From positions 23,373,016 to 23,437,015 of the forward strand of contig NC_052475.1 in NCBI RefSeq assembly GCF_009730915.1: a stretch of 64,000 nt of DNA. The letters are read 5' to 3'. How positions within the stretch are numbered: position 1 is the first letter of the stretch; each line of letters opens with the position of its first letter. This stretch comes from Dioscorea cayenensis subsp. rotundata (lineage: Eukaryota; Streptophyta; Magnoliopsida; Dioscoreales; Dioscoreaceae). Positions 11,642 through 23,900 of this stretch are shown piece by piece. The position numbers and the translations under genes are program-made. A model generated the notes under the pieces. It did no database searches, was not told the origin of the DNA, and worked only from the letters and a program-made list of their open reading frames with translations.

Positions 11642-14600
11642 ATGGGGAAGGCAAAGAAAGGCCCCAAATTCGCAAACATGAAGAGGATCATCAGCTCCAA
11701 AACCATTAAGAAGTGAGTTTTTCCTTTTAATTTCTATCTTGTCCTTGCTCTTCTCCCAAAAATTATCAATATTTTTGAGCCACTTGGATTCCACAGATAC
11801 AAAGAGGAGGTTTTGAACCCTAATAAGAAGGATCTTGAAAAGGAGAAGCTTCCCCGCAACGTGTGAGTGGTCAATGGATTCTCTTTGGTGTTTTTTATCT
11901 CGAAGTTGGTTTTATTCGAGGTATATTCTGATTTGTGTTCGTTGATTGATGGTTTGAAGGCCGGCAATTTCTTCGGCATTGTTTTTCAAGTATAACACTG
12001 CACTGGGGCCACCATATCGGGTGATCGTAGATACCAACTTCATCAATTTCTCCATCCAGAACAAGGTGCAGTTTTTTTCCATGTAAATCTTTGTTTTTTT
12101 CCTGGAATTTATCATCTTTTTAGTTTTGTTGCTTTCAGAAGTGTTTTTTTCTCTCTTTGTAGAAGTCATCTAGTTTTGATTTATTCACTACTTGTTCTTT
12201 GCTTTGTACTTGAATTTCAAGCTTTGTGCCTAGTCAAAACTTTGTTTAATCCTACAATATCTCGTTCAGAGGTTAGCATTGTTCATCTTCTTTGTCTTTC
12301 CTGGTTAACCATGTGGCACATTAAAGTAAACAGTACTTTGAATAGATTTTCCTAATAGTTGGAAATTAATTGTGATGTGAGAGGTATGAGATCTATTGAT
12401 GTCATATAGTGTTACCATGTTATGTTCCAAGTGTATTTAGAGGTTTCTGAGACAATTTCTTTTGTGGCAAGGTGAGATGTGCCTGATGAGGGCACGATTA
12501 TTGAGTGGTGCTTTCTATTTGGACCCTATGATGGTACTTGACAACTGTTTTATAAATATTGGCAGACATTTGATTGAAATATTAGTCCGTTCAAGCTGAA
12601 GTTTTGTATGGTGAATAGTTTAGTGACTGGGATTTGGTTTATTGTTTAAGAATCTGGTTTTATGATAAAAATCCTATCTTGACATTCGCTGGAAGTATGT
12701 GCAATTCTGGTGGCCGGAGAACCATTTGGATATTGTAAATGCGAAAGCTTTTAAATGCATGCATGTAAAAACTGAAGAAGGGGCTGCTGTGAAAAGATGC
12801 ACATATGGGGGGAGCATTGGGAATAGTTTCATAATTTAATGGAAGTTATGCACTGCCTTAAAATTTTAAAAAAGAATATACATCTAACCTTGTAAATGTG
12901 AATGATCATTCTGAAACCAGATGTGCATACAAGGAACAGAATTTATTGGGTGTGTTCGTTATTCACTGGATCACAAAGGGGCAAGGATACTCCCTTATTA
13001 TTGATCAAGAGTATGTAGGCTTGTAATTATAAATTGCTTTGTTTTGAACTTCCCCTTCTTTTGTGTTTTATGCAGCTTGATTTGGAAAAAGGAATGATGG
13101 ACTGCCTTTATGCAAAATGTAAGTTGAGTGATAACCTTCTCATGTTCACATTATTCCCTTATTCAAATTACATTTTTTTTTTGAATTGGTTCTTGTTATG
13201 TGACTGTCTCAGGCACTCCTTGTATTACTGACTGTGTCATGGCTGAGCTTGAAAAATTGGGACAGAAGTATCGCGTGGCTTTAAGGTAACTCCATTTATG
13301 TCTGGCCTCTCCCCTTGGCAAGTTCACTGCATTGAAATTTTTTAACCATGAAACTCTGTTTCAGGATTGCCAAGGATCCTCGGTTTGAAAGGCTACCATG
13401 CATACATAAGGGAACATATGCTGATGATTGCATTGTTGATAGGGTCACTCAGGTATTCTAAGATATGCCTGTTCCCTCTTGTTGTGATTACAATTACTTG
13501 TCTGATCATGTTATGGAAAAGTAGATTCTATTTCCTTTTTGTTATTAAACAAGTGTAGGCTGTATTATTGTTTCTCTTGTCCCTCTGTATTTTTTATTTT
13601 TTTGGCTATCTACAGATAGCGATTAATCTGAAACTTAAATATGTATTACCTATTCAAATAACAACTGAGAGTTTATCATTAAAGCACGCAGGGCAGTATG
13701 AGAGATATCATTTCATTTCAGGCTTTACTACAACTTAGATAGTGTAGCTGTTATTACTTGTTATTTATTCTCTTATTATTTCATAAATTATGGCTCTCAT
13801 GTTTTCGTTGATTGGCAAAACTGCCATCTTTTTAAAGGGCATAGGAAAAAAAGATGAAGTTCACAAAAATGAAAATCTATTATTCATGCTGATAGAGTGA
13901 TATAGGCTTATAGCATAGACCAGTGTGTTATTTGTCGTAATAGATATAATAGCATTTACTTATTATCTAATTGAAAAGGTGCAAAGCCACTTCTTACCTC
14001 CTTTCTTTTCACAGCCTATGATTTTTTTTTATCCATTCAAATCAGTCACGATTACCTCTGACATTTTACTTGCTGTTCATGAATTTGTTTTTCATAGATC
14101 TAGTAATTAAAAAGAAAAACAGCAGAAAAAGTATATGGAAAGCAAGGGTAACATGAACTGCTGTACTATGCTTGGTGTCAGCATCTCTAACAAAAGCCCT
14201 TTTAATGTTTGCCTTTTACGAAGAGGAAAAGGATAGAATGTGAAAGATTAAATATGTTTTAACTTTGATAGCTGGAAAGTGTGCTGCTTATAGTAAATAA
14301 CATTTATCAGGCTGCCTCCAATTATTGATTTTGGAAAGATTAAGTGAGGCCTGAAGTTTTTTGATTATATGTTTGTCTACCGTTGATGTGCTTTCAGCCT
14401 TTAGAGATGCTACATAGTCACGTAATTGTTTGGTGCGTGTGGATTGTAAGATTGCAAGATCTTATACCGTGCTTAATTATGTTCATGCTAGATTGAAATA
14501 ATGGGCAATATGTATATGCTCAATATGCTCAAATCTTGATGTATTATCCTAGATTCTCTCATATCACACGGTTAACAAATTTTACTTCATGTCAAAACAA

Positions 14601-15158
14601 GTTTTTTCTTTCATTTTTTTTAGTTGAATTCTTTTCTTTTTATATAAATGTCATTGTGGTATTTTATGTCTGGTTTCAATTCTCTACTAAGCTGTTTTGG
14701 AGAACAGTATTTACTAGTTATCATTTTGCATCTTCATTTTCTTTACAAAGTTTGTCGTTTTGTGATACAGCACAAGTGCTACATTGTTGCAACATGTGAT
14801 AGAGATCTGAAGAGAAGAATACGCAAGGTATTGTTAGATTACTGCTGTTCATAATTTATCATCTTCCTGCATAAGCAAATCGATGGAATTATTAATTCTT
14901 TCTATGCTGGACAGATCCCTGGTGTGCCTATTATGTATATAACACGACATAGGTATTCCATTGAGCGTCTACCTGAAGCAACTATGGGCGGAGGTAGGAT
15001 ATTTTTTTTGTATCGTACTACTTATATATACCCATTGATCTAATTAGGTGAATGCCTAATTCTAAGTCAGTAATATTTACTGTATCCTTGTCACAAAGAA
15101 AATTGATTAAAATAAAAACTTATGCTATGCTTGTTAAATTGCAGCGCCGAGGATCTAG
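11642..15158 (+). CDS. FCF1: rRNA-processing endonuclease FCF1/UTP24 homologue (198 aa)
   Basis: FCF1 (UTP24) is the PIN-domain nuclease of the small-subunit processome that cuts pre-rRNA around the 5' end of 18S rRNA in the nucleolus. Nine exons join in frame with GT-AG borders: 11642-11712, 11797-11862, 11960-12065, 13076-13118, 13213-13285, 13365-13452, 14771-14827, 14915-14993 and 15145-15158, giving 597 nt. The product starts [16 protein letters not shown] (basic tail), continues [18 protein letters not shown] and has the PIN acidic positions in VIVDTNF (D70), CVMAELEK (E107), YADDCIVD (D140/D141) and VATCDRD (D159/D161). It ends in [18 protein letters not shown]. Length equals the usual plant length of about 198 aa. 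No breaks seen; it looks functional. Telo-box and site II elements lie just upstream. Confidence 0.97.
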
Positions 15159-15493
15159 GTACCAGGTTTTGTTTACCGCTATGAAAGAGTGAGGTCTTTC
15201 AAGGTTGATTTCTTCCTTTGAGGCGGGGTTGGCTATCTTAATTGAGGGCTTAAAAATTTTGTAATTGAGATTCTCAAGAGTGTGTTAAGCAAATTTTTGC
15301 CGTGCTCTCATGTATCACTTTTTAAGGGAATGATTGAAAGCGAACTGCACAATGTTGTTTACTCTCAGTTTTACATTCTTCAAAAAAAAAATTAAAAAAA
15401 AGAAAATAAACTAAATGAATGTTGCAGATTTGTTTCTTTTAAGTTTGAACAGCTTCTTACAACCAGATAACTCCTCTCAAGGAGCTTTTGTTA
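15159..15493 (+). other. FCF1 3' UTR and flank
   Basis: Probable 3' UTR and polyadenylation zone of FCF1, with an A-rich run at 15382-15410. No other feature is seen. Confidence 0.5.
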
Positions 15494-15509
15494 ATGAATG
15501 TTTATCATT

Positions 15510-15734
15510 GCCAACGTCCTTTTGAGTCCCATCGGGTGACACGGTCGTCGATAAAAGCTTTTCACCGAAAGTGGTGAGAGTTCGATTCTACTGAGCAGAC
15601 GTTTCGGGAGTTAGTGAATAGTGAGTGTGTGTGGGTGGTTTCAGCACCCACGTGAACGCAGACTTGCTCCACTGCTCCACGGCGCTCGTGCACGTCCCCC
15701 TGGGTTTTAGTGGGTCTTTGCGTTTTTTTTCCCC
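15510..15734 (+). mobile_element. SINE with poly(T) 3' end, 225 bp
   Basis: It is flanked by 16-bp direct repeats, 15494-15509 and 15735-15750, which differ at one base (ATGAATGTTTATCATT against ATGAATGTTTGTCATT). Inside, GTTCGATTC at 15590-15598 fits a pol III B box, in the first third of the element as in tRNA-derived SINEs. The element ends in T8 and a few C. Plant SINE families ending in poly(T), such as Au, are known; I cannot name this family. Confidence 0.82.
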
Positions 15735-15750
15735 ATGAATGTTTGTCATT

Positions 15751-17880
15751 ATATTTATAGTTATCGGCTATTTTATTTCATCCATTATAAAGAAAGGTGG
15801 TATTCAATAAAATCAACTTTGAAGTTGAGAAAACCCCATGGCTTGGCTCACAGTGGCCACTTAAATACTCTAAGGGTGCTGGGGGAGTTTTAGCTCCTCA
15901 ACAGAACGAACTAAGCGATCAACAACCACCGCATTCATAATCAACAATCGAGACGAACATTCAACCTGATAATAGATTTGCCAGACTTAGCATCAAGTAA
16001 AAATAAATGCTATACAAATCAGACCCCGTACATATGTTCCCATTCCTTTCCAACTCTTATAAATTTCAAACGGCTCAAGAATGGAACTGATCAAATGAAA
16101 CCTTTTTTTGCATGGAAGACACTCGCACAGTGAGGTGAAATTTGGCTCATAAGATTAATTGCTAGCACATTATATAAAATAAGATCTGCCTACAAGGTTG
16201 GGGATTGACAGACCTAATATATATTTGGAGACATCAACAGAAGAATGATTAAAAACAAAAAAAACAAAAAGTTTCCTTTTAGTGCACAGAGAAGAAAACT
16301 CCAAGAATTTTCATTGTGATAATAGTTCTGCTCTACATAAAACAATGAGGCAGAAGCTGATTGAAATCTGAGGCACAAACATAGAATGCCAAGGAGATTG
16401 GGAATAATCCTTTGGAGCTCTGCAGCAGGAACTGCACAATGACGGTTCCAAAACTATCCTTTTTTTCTCCCGACTCAATAGGAAAAACAAATTGGTTACC
16501 CCTATTGGTGTTTCAGACCTAGACAAAAAAGAGAGTTGGCTTGGACAAAAAAGATAAGTGATTACGACAAAAAGAAACAAAGTGACGTAGACAAATCTTT
16601 TGACGATAGCCTCAGACCAATCGATCGGATATTGATGAATACATAATCGATGGAGAATGGATCAAGGACTGCTATGATAAGAACATTTGTAATAAATTTA
16701 AGTTACTAAACAGAGATTCATACAATGCAGACACTGAGGTTTCTAGATAGACTTGATAGTCATCACTAATTACACACTGAACGAACAGCTATTCTTAGAA
16801 ACAAAAAAAGGAGGTTTATAACTCATTAACTTGAAAAACTATTCATGCAGTTGTTCCTGCGCTTGATCCTAACAAGCTCTAACTTGCTTAAGGCATTATT
16901 AGTTTATAACTATTGTTGATACAATAATTTTTTTCACAAAGAAAAAAACACTCAAATCGATTGGTATAACTGTAAGCTTAAAAAAACACTCAAATTGATT
17001 GGTATAACTAGGCTCGTATATCATGTCTCAACACACATAGGCAAATCAAAATACATCACACAGGCAGCATATAATCAACCAAATAATTTTTTCACTAATT
17101 GTCTACTTCTCTTACATGTTTCAATCAAATTTGAGCTTTTTTCCCACAGCTTTCACACTTAGTTTCCAAAGGCAAGTTGCTCTTGCTCTCTCCTTTCAAT
17201 TCTCTTTAGGGTCAAGTATCAGGTCTCAAAATGCAACCATAAAACACATCACATAGGCTGCGTATACTTAACCAAATAATCTTTTCTCTAATTGTATAGT
17301 AAATTCTCCTACATGATCTTATTCCCTCCTTTCGATTCTCAGATCATATCCATAACACTACATAAAACTTGTCATAAGGCTAAAACAAGCATAGTATTGG
17401 GTTAGAAGAAATTAAGCAAGTTGGTATAATGAATAAGGTGAATAAGTTGTGCAAGTCTTACACAAAAGGAATAAAAAAATTAATCTCACACTTCTTTGCT
17501 ACCCAAACATAGTAATAATGGACAATTTGTACCCATCATCAAAAAGCAAAATTTAGGGCTTTTATATTAACAATAATGAAGAACATAAAGCTGCAGTAAA
17601 TCTTTGTGTATGTGTGTGTATTCTCAAGCTCGCGTGCAGGCAGATTAATGGAAGATAATTAAAGTAAAAAGATAAAATTTTCTCCAATTCCTCTAATTTC
17701 CTATCAATTCAAACATAGCCTTGAAAAAAAGTAAAGCAGGGCATCAAACCACATAAACAAAACCATAATCTAAAAATTATCATAAAAATTTATATAAATC
17801 CTGGAAATCACTAAATATTCCAGAAAACATTCATAATAACTAAGAGTAGGAAAATTCACTTCAGAACCAAAGTCACCGCA
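15751..17880. other. Intergenic DNA between FCF1 and TOM9
   Basis: No gene recognised. Bases near 16930-17010 carry a short direct repeat (ACTCAAATCGATTGGTATAA, then a near copy about 50 bases on), and a looser repeat is seen between about 17050 and 17290 (AACCAAATAATTTTTTCAC-like segments). Part of this may be 3' untranslated sequence of the minus-strand TOM9 transcript. Confidence 0.45.
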
Positions 17881-17982
17881 AAGCAAACACAAAACCCTAA
17901 ATCTTCACGGAACGCCACGAAACCAAAGCCCTAGAAATAGGGGGGGGAAGTGTTGCAGACCTTTGGATCAACTGATCCGCGA

Positions 17983-18264
17983 TCACTTGGGTGGCGGGGT
18001 GCCAAGGATGCTGGCCTGTTGGAGCTCGAGCTCGTTCAGCTGTTGCTCGCGATCCATCTCGATGATGAGCGGAACGATGAGGACTAGGAAAGTCGTGCCA
18101 GCGATCCACGCAGCGCGGCCCGTGCTCCAGAGAAGCTTCTTCCCCACCGTCGCCGCTTCCCCTGCCGCCTTCTTGCTGCGGTACACCACCGGCGAGTTCG
18201 CAATCGAGCTAGAGACCCGAGAGAGGATTCCCTGGCCGTCGCTGCCGTGCTTCCAAGCAGACAT
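17983..18264 (-). CDS. TOM9-2: Mitochondrial import receptor subunit TOM9 (plant TOM22), 93 aa
   Basis: TOM9 is the short plant form of TOM22, a tail-region-anchored subunit of the outer-membrane TOM translocase that holds the complex together. The protein has the plant hallmarks: an N-terminal SDGQGILSRVSSSI segment, the conserved KKLLWSTGRAAWIAGTTF block leading into one membrane span (about residues 51-68), then the short intermembrane tail IIEMDREQQLNELELQQAS and a Pro-rich end. I chose the ATG at 18262-18264 (MSAWKHG). A Met eight codons upstream (18288) is in frame but adds residues not typical of the family. Intronless, as in other plants, and intact. The cytosolic acidic receptor part of animal and fungal TOM22 is absent, which is normal for plants. 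Confidence 0.95.
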   Translation of the reverse strand: MSAWKHGSDGQGILSRVSSSIANSPVVYRSKKAAGEAATVGKKLLWSTGRAAWIAGTTFLVLIVPLIIEMDREQQLNELELQQASILGTPPPK

Positions 18265-18329
18265 CGTGGCCGTCTCGAGAAATCGCAAGCAGAGCTTTTT
18301 AGGGTCGAAGTCATTGATATATATACTAA

Positions 18330-18388
18330 AAAAGTAAAAATCCTGCGATAACGGGTCGGATTCCTAGTGGAATTTGAACCCGATCCGC

Positions 18389-18419
<31 letters not shown>

Positions 18420-18857
18420 CATTGGATATATTTTTATTTTGATAAAAAAAAACTGGTTTTTTTGGGGGGAAAGTTTGGGCTCTATGGAGAACAACGTTTT
18501 ATTAGTTGTAGTATCAAATGTACCCATTAATTTTTAAAATAGTGGCATCATATTTAGATAATATTATAATTTAAAGTTGTTGGAGAATATATAAATATGC
18601 GGTGATCTATCATAGATAATCATCTCTCTTTTGTTTAACATAGATATTTATTTCATTTATATTAGATATTTAATGTTTTTATTAAATATTGATGGGATTC
18701 AAATCTTGATGAAATAAGATAATCATACATAACAAGTAGTTCGAATATATATATATATATATATTATAAATTTTTGAGAAATCAGTGTATAATCAATTAA
18801 AATATTTAAATAAAGATACTAGAAAACATATAAAGTATGAAATATAACTAACTAAAG
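18330..18857. other. AT-rich intergenic DNA upstream of TOM9
   Basis: It holds (TA)n runs at 18388-18412 and 18748-18765, and no gene. The TOM9 promoter and leader should lie in the first few hundred bases (minus strand). Confidence 0.5.
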
Positions 18858-19655
18858 CTGTGTTTGATTGGCAACATGGAAAATGGGTGGCAAAAAAAAT
18901 TCCCATGTAAAGATTTTACATGGAAAATGAAAAATAGGTATTATTTTCTAGCTAGAAAATCAAAAAATTTCTATGAAAAATTCAGATTTTGTTGTTTGAT
19001 TACTTTTATTTTCCATGGAAAATGTTTCAACCTCATTTGTTATTTGATTGCATCAATTTTTCCTGGAAAAAGTCACATTTTCCATGAATTTTTTTTTAAA
19101 ATTATAAACATCGCTACGTGGAATTGAATATTAGCGCTATGTGAATCTTACCATCAAACCGCCGCGAGATCTGTTCACTGATCTGAATAAATTTATTTAA
19201 AATATTATTAAGTTATATAATTTATCTATTTTTAAAAGAAAAGTTATTTTAAAATTATAAACAGCACTACGTGGAATTGAATTTTACCATCAAAACATCG
19301 CGAGATCTGTTCACTGATATGATATGAATAAATTTATTTAAGATATTATCAAATTATATAATTTATCTTTTTAAAAAAAATTAAAAGAATTTTTTTTTAT
19401 AAATTTTAAAAAAAAGTCATTTTAAATATTTCAATCACAAGCTAATTTTGCACATAACCCCTTATGTTTTCTCTGGAAAATTTTTCCCAGAGTGGAAGTA
19501 GGAAAAATTTTTCACTGGTTTGAGGGAAAATAGGATCACATGATAGAGTTTGTGGAAAAAAATTTTACGGAAAATTTTGACAAACAAACAATTTATTTAG
19601 CTGAAAAATGACCCATAAAAAATTTTTCCAGGGAAAAAAAGGCAATCAAACACAG
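18858..19655. mobile_element. Non-autonomous DNA transposon with TIR CTGTGTTTGATTG, about 800 bp
   Basis: The left end CTGTGTTTGATTGGC (18858) is matched by the right end GGCAATCAAACACAG (19641-19655) in inverted orientation. The arms beyond the termini are also complementary: many TGGAAAA/TTTTCCA blocks on both sides. The core holds a direct repeat of about 110 bp (about 19107-19228 and 19262-19366) sharing CTACGTGGAATTGAA and CGCGAGATCTGTTCACTGAT. No transposase is present. I could not see a convincing target-site duplication, so the superfamily is open. Confidence 0.75.
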
Positions 19656-20845
19656 GAGAAGAAGGGTTGCCATCTCAAGTCATGGCAATGACTCCTTTGC
19701 TGTTGGTGTTAGGTGGAGGCGTTTGGTTGTTTTTCTCAGGTTTCTTACCCTTTTATTAGGGTGCCTGTGCTTCTCCTACGTTGCTTTTTACAGGGGAGAT
19801 GCAGTAGGGCCGGTGAGGGGTTTGGGCCCCGCAGCCGCACTGGTAATGGGCCGATGACGAGTCGGACGTTGAATTTTTCTAAATTTTTTATTATAAATAA
19901 TTAACAATAGGTCATGGGTTGGAGGAAATCAAACTCGGTTCACAATTCTAAAGCTCAAAACCAAGTCTGTTCCATATTGTTGGCAAACATTATTAAAAAC
20001 AATTTCATCATTCAATACACCTTGTTGATATTATTTTAAATGAATAAAAATTATACCAAATTATAATTTAGAAAACAATATTATATATACAAAGTAACAT
20101 AATTTTGAACCTATCAAATGCACATTTGCATATTACTGAACATAAGATCCATTTGTGTAAATATCAGCATAAAACAGTAATATATACTCATGAATTATAA
20201 TTCTTACAAGGTGATAATAAGCTAGCAAATATGGTATTTATGTCGATTCTAAGCACTATGCACTTTTCTAAAGATATTTATATAATAATAATAATTTTAT
20301 TAAATAATTATGCATTAAATTATAATGATTTTATTTGAATAAATGTGTTAAAACTTTAAACAATAAAAATGCTATGTCTATCTTTTGTTTTTAAATTTTT
20401 ATCACCGCAATAAGAACTGCAGTGTTGATGCCATGGATATATATATATATATATATATATAATTTTTATTTATTTATTTAATTTTCTTTTATGGTTCTTA
20501 TGTTGACAACCCTGTCCTTAAGCTGTCTCAATTCTAACCAAGAATTCTCAAAGCAGATAAAAAACAAACATGTCAATGTGATACAGAGAAGCAAATCAAT
20601 AGAGAATGGATTGAAAATCATGAACATCAAAACAACTGATTACAACCAAATTGCCGGAAAAAATAAGATACACTTCATATAACAAAACCGGAATGCCACT
20701 TATTATTACAGGAACAATGAGAGAACTGAAAAAAAAGGTTACACAAAGAGGATGAAAGTTCATTCCCATCATCAAACATTGATTAGGGAGATTACGACCA
20801 AATGGTGTAGATGACAATGTTACATGTAACCCAAATTTTCAGCTT
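19656..20845. other. Intergenic DNA downstream of HEME1
   Basis: No gene found. A (TA)n run lies at 20437-20461. The last 200-300 bases before 20846 are probably the 3' UTR of the minus-strand uroporphyrinogen decarboxylase gene. Confidence 0.5.
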
Positions 20846-23729
20846 TTAAGCCACTGGCTTTAACTCTCCAGTTAAACTCTCTGCAAACAGAGAGTCATAT
20901 CTCAAACCTCTCACAACATCAAAGAAATGCGCGACGGCTTCTTCTGGTGTCTTCACAAGAACACCATGACCTAAGTTAAGGATGTGTCCTCTTCTCCCAG
21001 CACATCTAACAACCCTGGAAAATAAAATAATATCAGTAGATGGTGTGATATCAACAGCTAGATTTATTGGAGTACAGAGAAATTACAACGGTTCTATAAT
21101 CAAAAGCAAACGCATCGACAATGATATTTCACATGAGTGATTGACCTGTGGATTTCATCAGTCAAGACTGGCAATGGGGAAAAGAGATAGGCAGGGTCAA
21201 CATTTCCCTGCACACTGATCTCACTGCCAAGCCGCCTCCCTTCCATCGGCCATATCTACTGTCCAGTCTAGCCCAATAACATCAACTCCGATACCTGTCA
21301 TGCGCTCTAGAAGTCCACCGTTGCCATTTATGTACAAAACCAGAGGTATTTCAGGGTATTTTTTCTTTACAGCACTCACTATCTGTAAGAACATGATAAC
21401 GGAAGAAGTTACAACAAATAACAATGTTCAGACACACATGCTTTCATATTCATGTTCAGATGCAAATCAATGAAATCATGAGAAGCAACTATGATCACAA
21501 ATGAAGAAAAATTTACAAAAAAAAAAAAATTCAACTTACAACAGTTTATACCTCCTCGATATATGGTTTTGACCACTGTTCCCACACAGTAGGAGGCAGT
21601 TGTCCTCCCCATGAATCAAATATTTGTATACACTGTGCACCGGATTTTATTTGGAAAATAATATATTCAGAAATTGCCCTCGTTAAATGAGAGAGAAGAG
21701 CCCTCAGGACATGTGGTGCAGTATGACACATGCGTTTTATGGTGGTGTATGTTCGGGTTGTGCCCCCTTCCACAATATAAGTTGCAATTGTCCATGGTGC
21801 ACCAACAAAGCCTAGAACTGCAGCACTGTCTCCAACCTGGAAAATAAACATAACTAAGATAAGCAAAATAACATAATTATATAAGCAGTCATTAGTATCA
21901 AGCCAATGTATTAAGCCTGCAGCCAGGTGTGTAGGAGATGGTCATCCTGATCATCATGGGGGGCTTGGCCTAGTGTTGCCTATATATCAGCCTTCCCTAA
22001 ACAAGTATAATTTAGTTTTCTTTAGGTATACCAAACAATACTAAACTCACTTGATGCATGGCACGTTGATAGAAGTACCAAGACTGAACAGAGTAGGCGA
22101 TTTATGCATTTTAAAGGATAAAAAACTTCTGACAATTTCTGGTGCTCAGGTGTTATTTCTTAAGTTAGGACACTTTATAAAAATTAATGCATCAATCATG
22201 CAAAGTTCTTCTCTCTTTTTTTCCCTCACTATATATCAAGTAACAAGACCAAATTTATAAATATGATTATTGAAAAGTCTAAAAAGCTCACAAATGGCTA
22301 CATTTAGTATTGAACTGCACAAAAAAGTAAAGGCCAATATTCATACCTCCTGGCGCAAGATTTTTAATGAATCCCCAACAAAATTCAGCTTCTCAAAGTC
22401 AATAGGGTGCAATGCCTTTAACCCTTCTTCAGAGCAAATAGGGGACTGGATAATTGGACCTTTAACTTCCTCTATCTCAAAGGGAACACCAAATGCTGGT
22501 AGTGGAGTAAGTATGTCTGAGAATATTATAACTCCATCAGGACCAAAGGCTCTCCAAGGCTGCAAAGAAATTTCCACAATGAGATCGACTGTCTCTGACC
22601 TCTCTCTGAAGGATGGATGTTTCTCTGCAAGCTTTCTGTAAGCAGCCATATACCTTCCTGCTTGCCGCATCATCCATGCCGGTGGCCTACTGACAGGATT
22701 TCCCCTAGCAGCCTGAACCAAGAGAGGATCTAGTAGCAAAATCTTAGTGATTATAGATAATGGAAAAAAATGTAGGGTTCCACCCTAACCAAACTGCCAC
22801 ACACACCCACACAACCACACACCAAAGATAAAAGATATTCTTCCATAAAATGAGATCACACCTCAAAGGTTACTTATTTCTTAGAGAAGACAAAAGAAAT
22901 CAATAGATATAGCAAACATAGTTTTTTTGCTTAACTAACTCAGAATGTTCATGTTGGCTCAAAACCTAAATGTAGAGCTGCATAATTGTAAATTTGCTCG
23001 AAAAATCTCAGAGAGAATGAACCGGAGTGAGAAAAAACTATTGATTTTTCACTAATCAAATATCTGTCACCAGGTACAAACAAGGGTAATCATATTTTTA
23101 AATTGAGGTTTCATATTGGAATGGAAACTTGAAAAAAGCACACATAGATAATTCATTTTATACAATGCTTGCGACAACAACAGGAACTTCTCCGAATAAA
23201 AGCCCAAGTAACTGGATTAACTCCAATTTTCACATTAGTCCAACAAAACAATCCCTCTGTTATTTGTGTGTGTGTGTGTCAAAAGATTTCTCTTGATTCA
23301 AGAAAACAAGGAAGAGCTACCCTGATTTAACACCCACACAGAATACCACCACAAGCTGGTTTAAACCAAATTCACGAAAAAATCTCCACACAAAAAATAA
23401 TAATCATAAAATAAACAAAAAGGAATTTTGACATTATCCCCTGAAGCAATGAAACACTGGAAACCAAATAAAAATAATAATAATCTCTTCAGCAACGAAA
23501 ATGGATTGATACTACATTTCCAATCATAAAAATCAAGAATTCTCTTCAAGAAACAAAGGGATTCCACAGGAGAAAAAAAAAATATATACATACCAGAGGC
23601 GGCGCTGGCCCGCGGGAGGAGCGGCTTCCTTCTTGGAGGGGGGAATCTACGGCCAAGACCGCTGCCATTTTCACGGGCGAAACCAACCTGAAGAAACGAG
23701 CTGGAAAAGGATAAAGAGTTAGGATTCAT
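20846..23729 (-). CDS. HEME1: Uroporphyrinogen decarboxylase, plastid HEME1 type, with a 1-base frameshift in exon 4
   Basis: This enzyme removes four acetate carboxyls from uroporphyrinogen III to give coproporphyrinogen III, in chlorophyll and heme synthesis in plastids. Minus-strand exons: 23729-23594, 22729-22347, 21836-21552, 21382-21146 and 21014-20846, all with GT-AG borders. Exon 1 encodes a Ser/Arg-rich transit peptide ([16 protein letters not shown]...). The mature part has [82 protein letters not shown] and ILNLGHGV, best matching HEME1 rather than HEME2. Exon 4 has one extra base: 237 nt where the splice phases require 236. The surplus C lies in the CCC at 21238-21240 and brings a TGA soon after MADGR. 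Without it the frame would give 402 aa. It may be an assembly error or a true null allele. Confidence 0.93.
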
Positions 23730-23900
23730 CAATGCTTTTCAAAACAATCAATCACCACGAATAAAAGAGGAAGAGGAGGAGAAGGGCTTGCAGAACTTCA
23801 CCTGCCACAAGGGATCGTGCTCGTGTGCATTTGCTAGCCGGGAGTGAGAGAGAGAGAGAGCTGCGCAGAGGTGGAGAACGAGCGAAGGAACGGTAGGCGA
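23730..23900 (-). promoter_or_regulatory. HEME1 5' leader and (CT)n tract
   Basis: On the minus strand a CT-rich leader (CTCTCTCTCTC at about 23846-23861 in the complement) precedes the start codon, as in many highly expressed plant genes. A CTTGCAG-like acceptor lies within it only on the opposite strand, so I see no support for a leader intron. Confidence 0.4.

Noticed and set aside
13034-13558. Small plus-strand frames in this interval
   Set aside because: They are other-frame or intron-including readings of FCF1 exons 4-6.
16311-16580. 89-codon minus-strand frame
   Set aside because: No domain, no splice support and low-complexity composition; probably chance.
18084-18527. 147-codon minus-strand frame overlapping TOM9
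   Set aside because: It is an alternative frame of the TOM9 coding exon extended into a (TA)n repeat.
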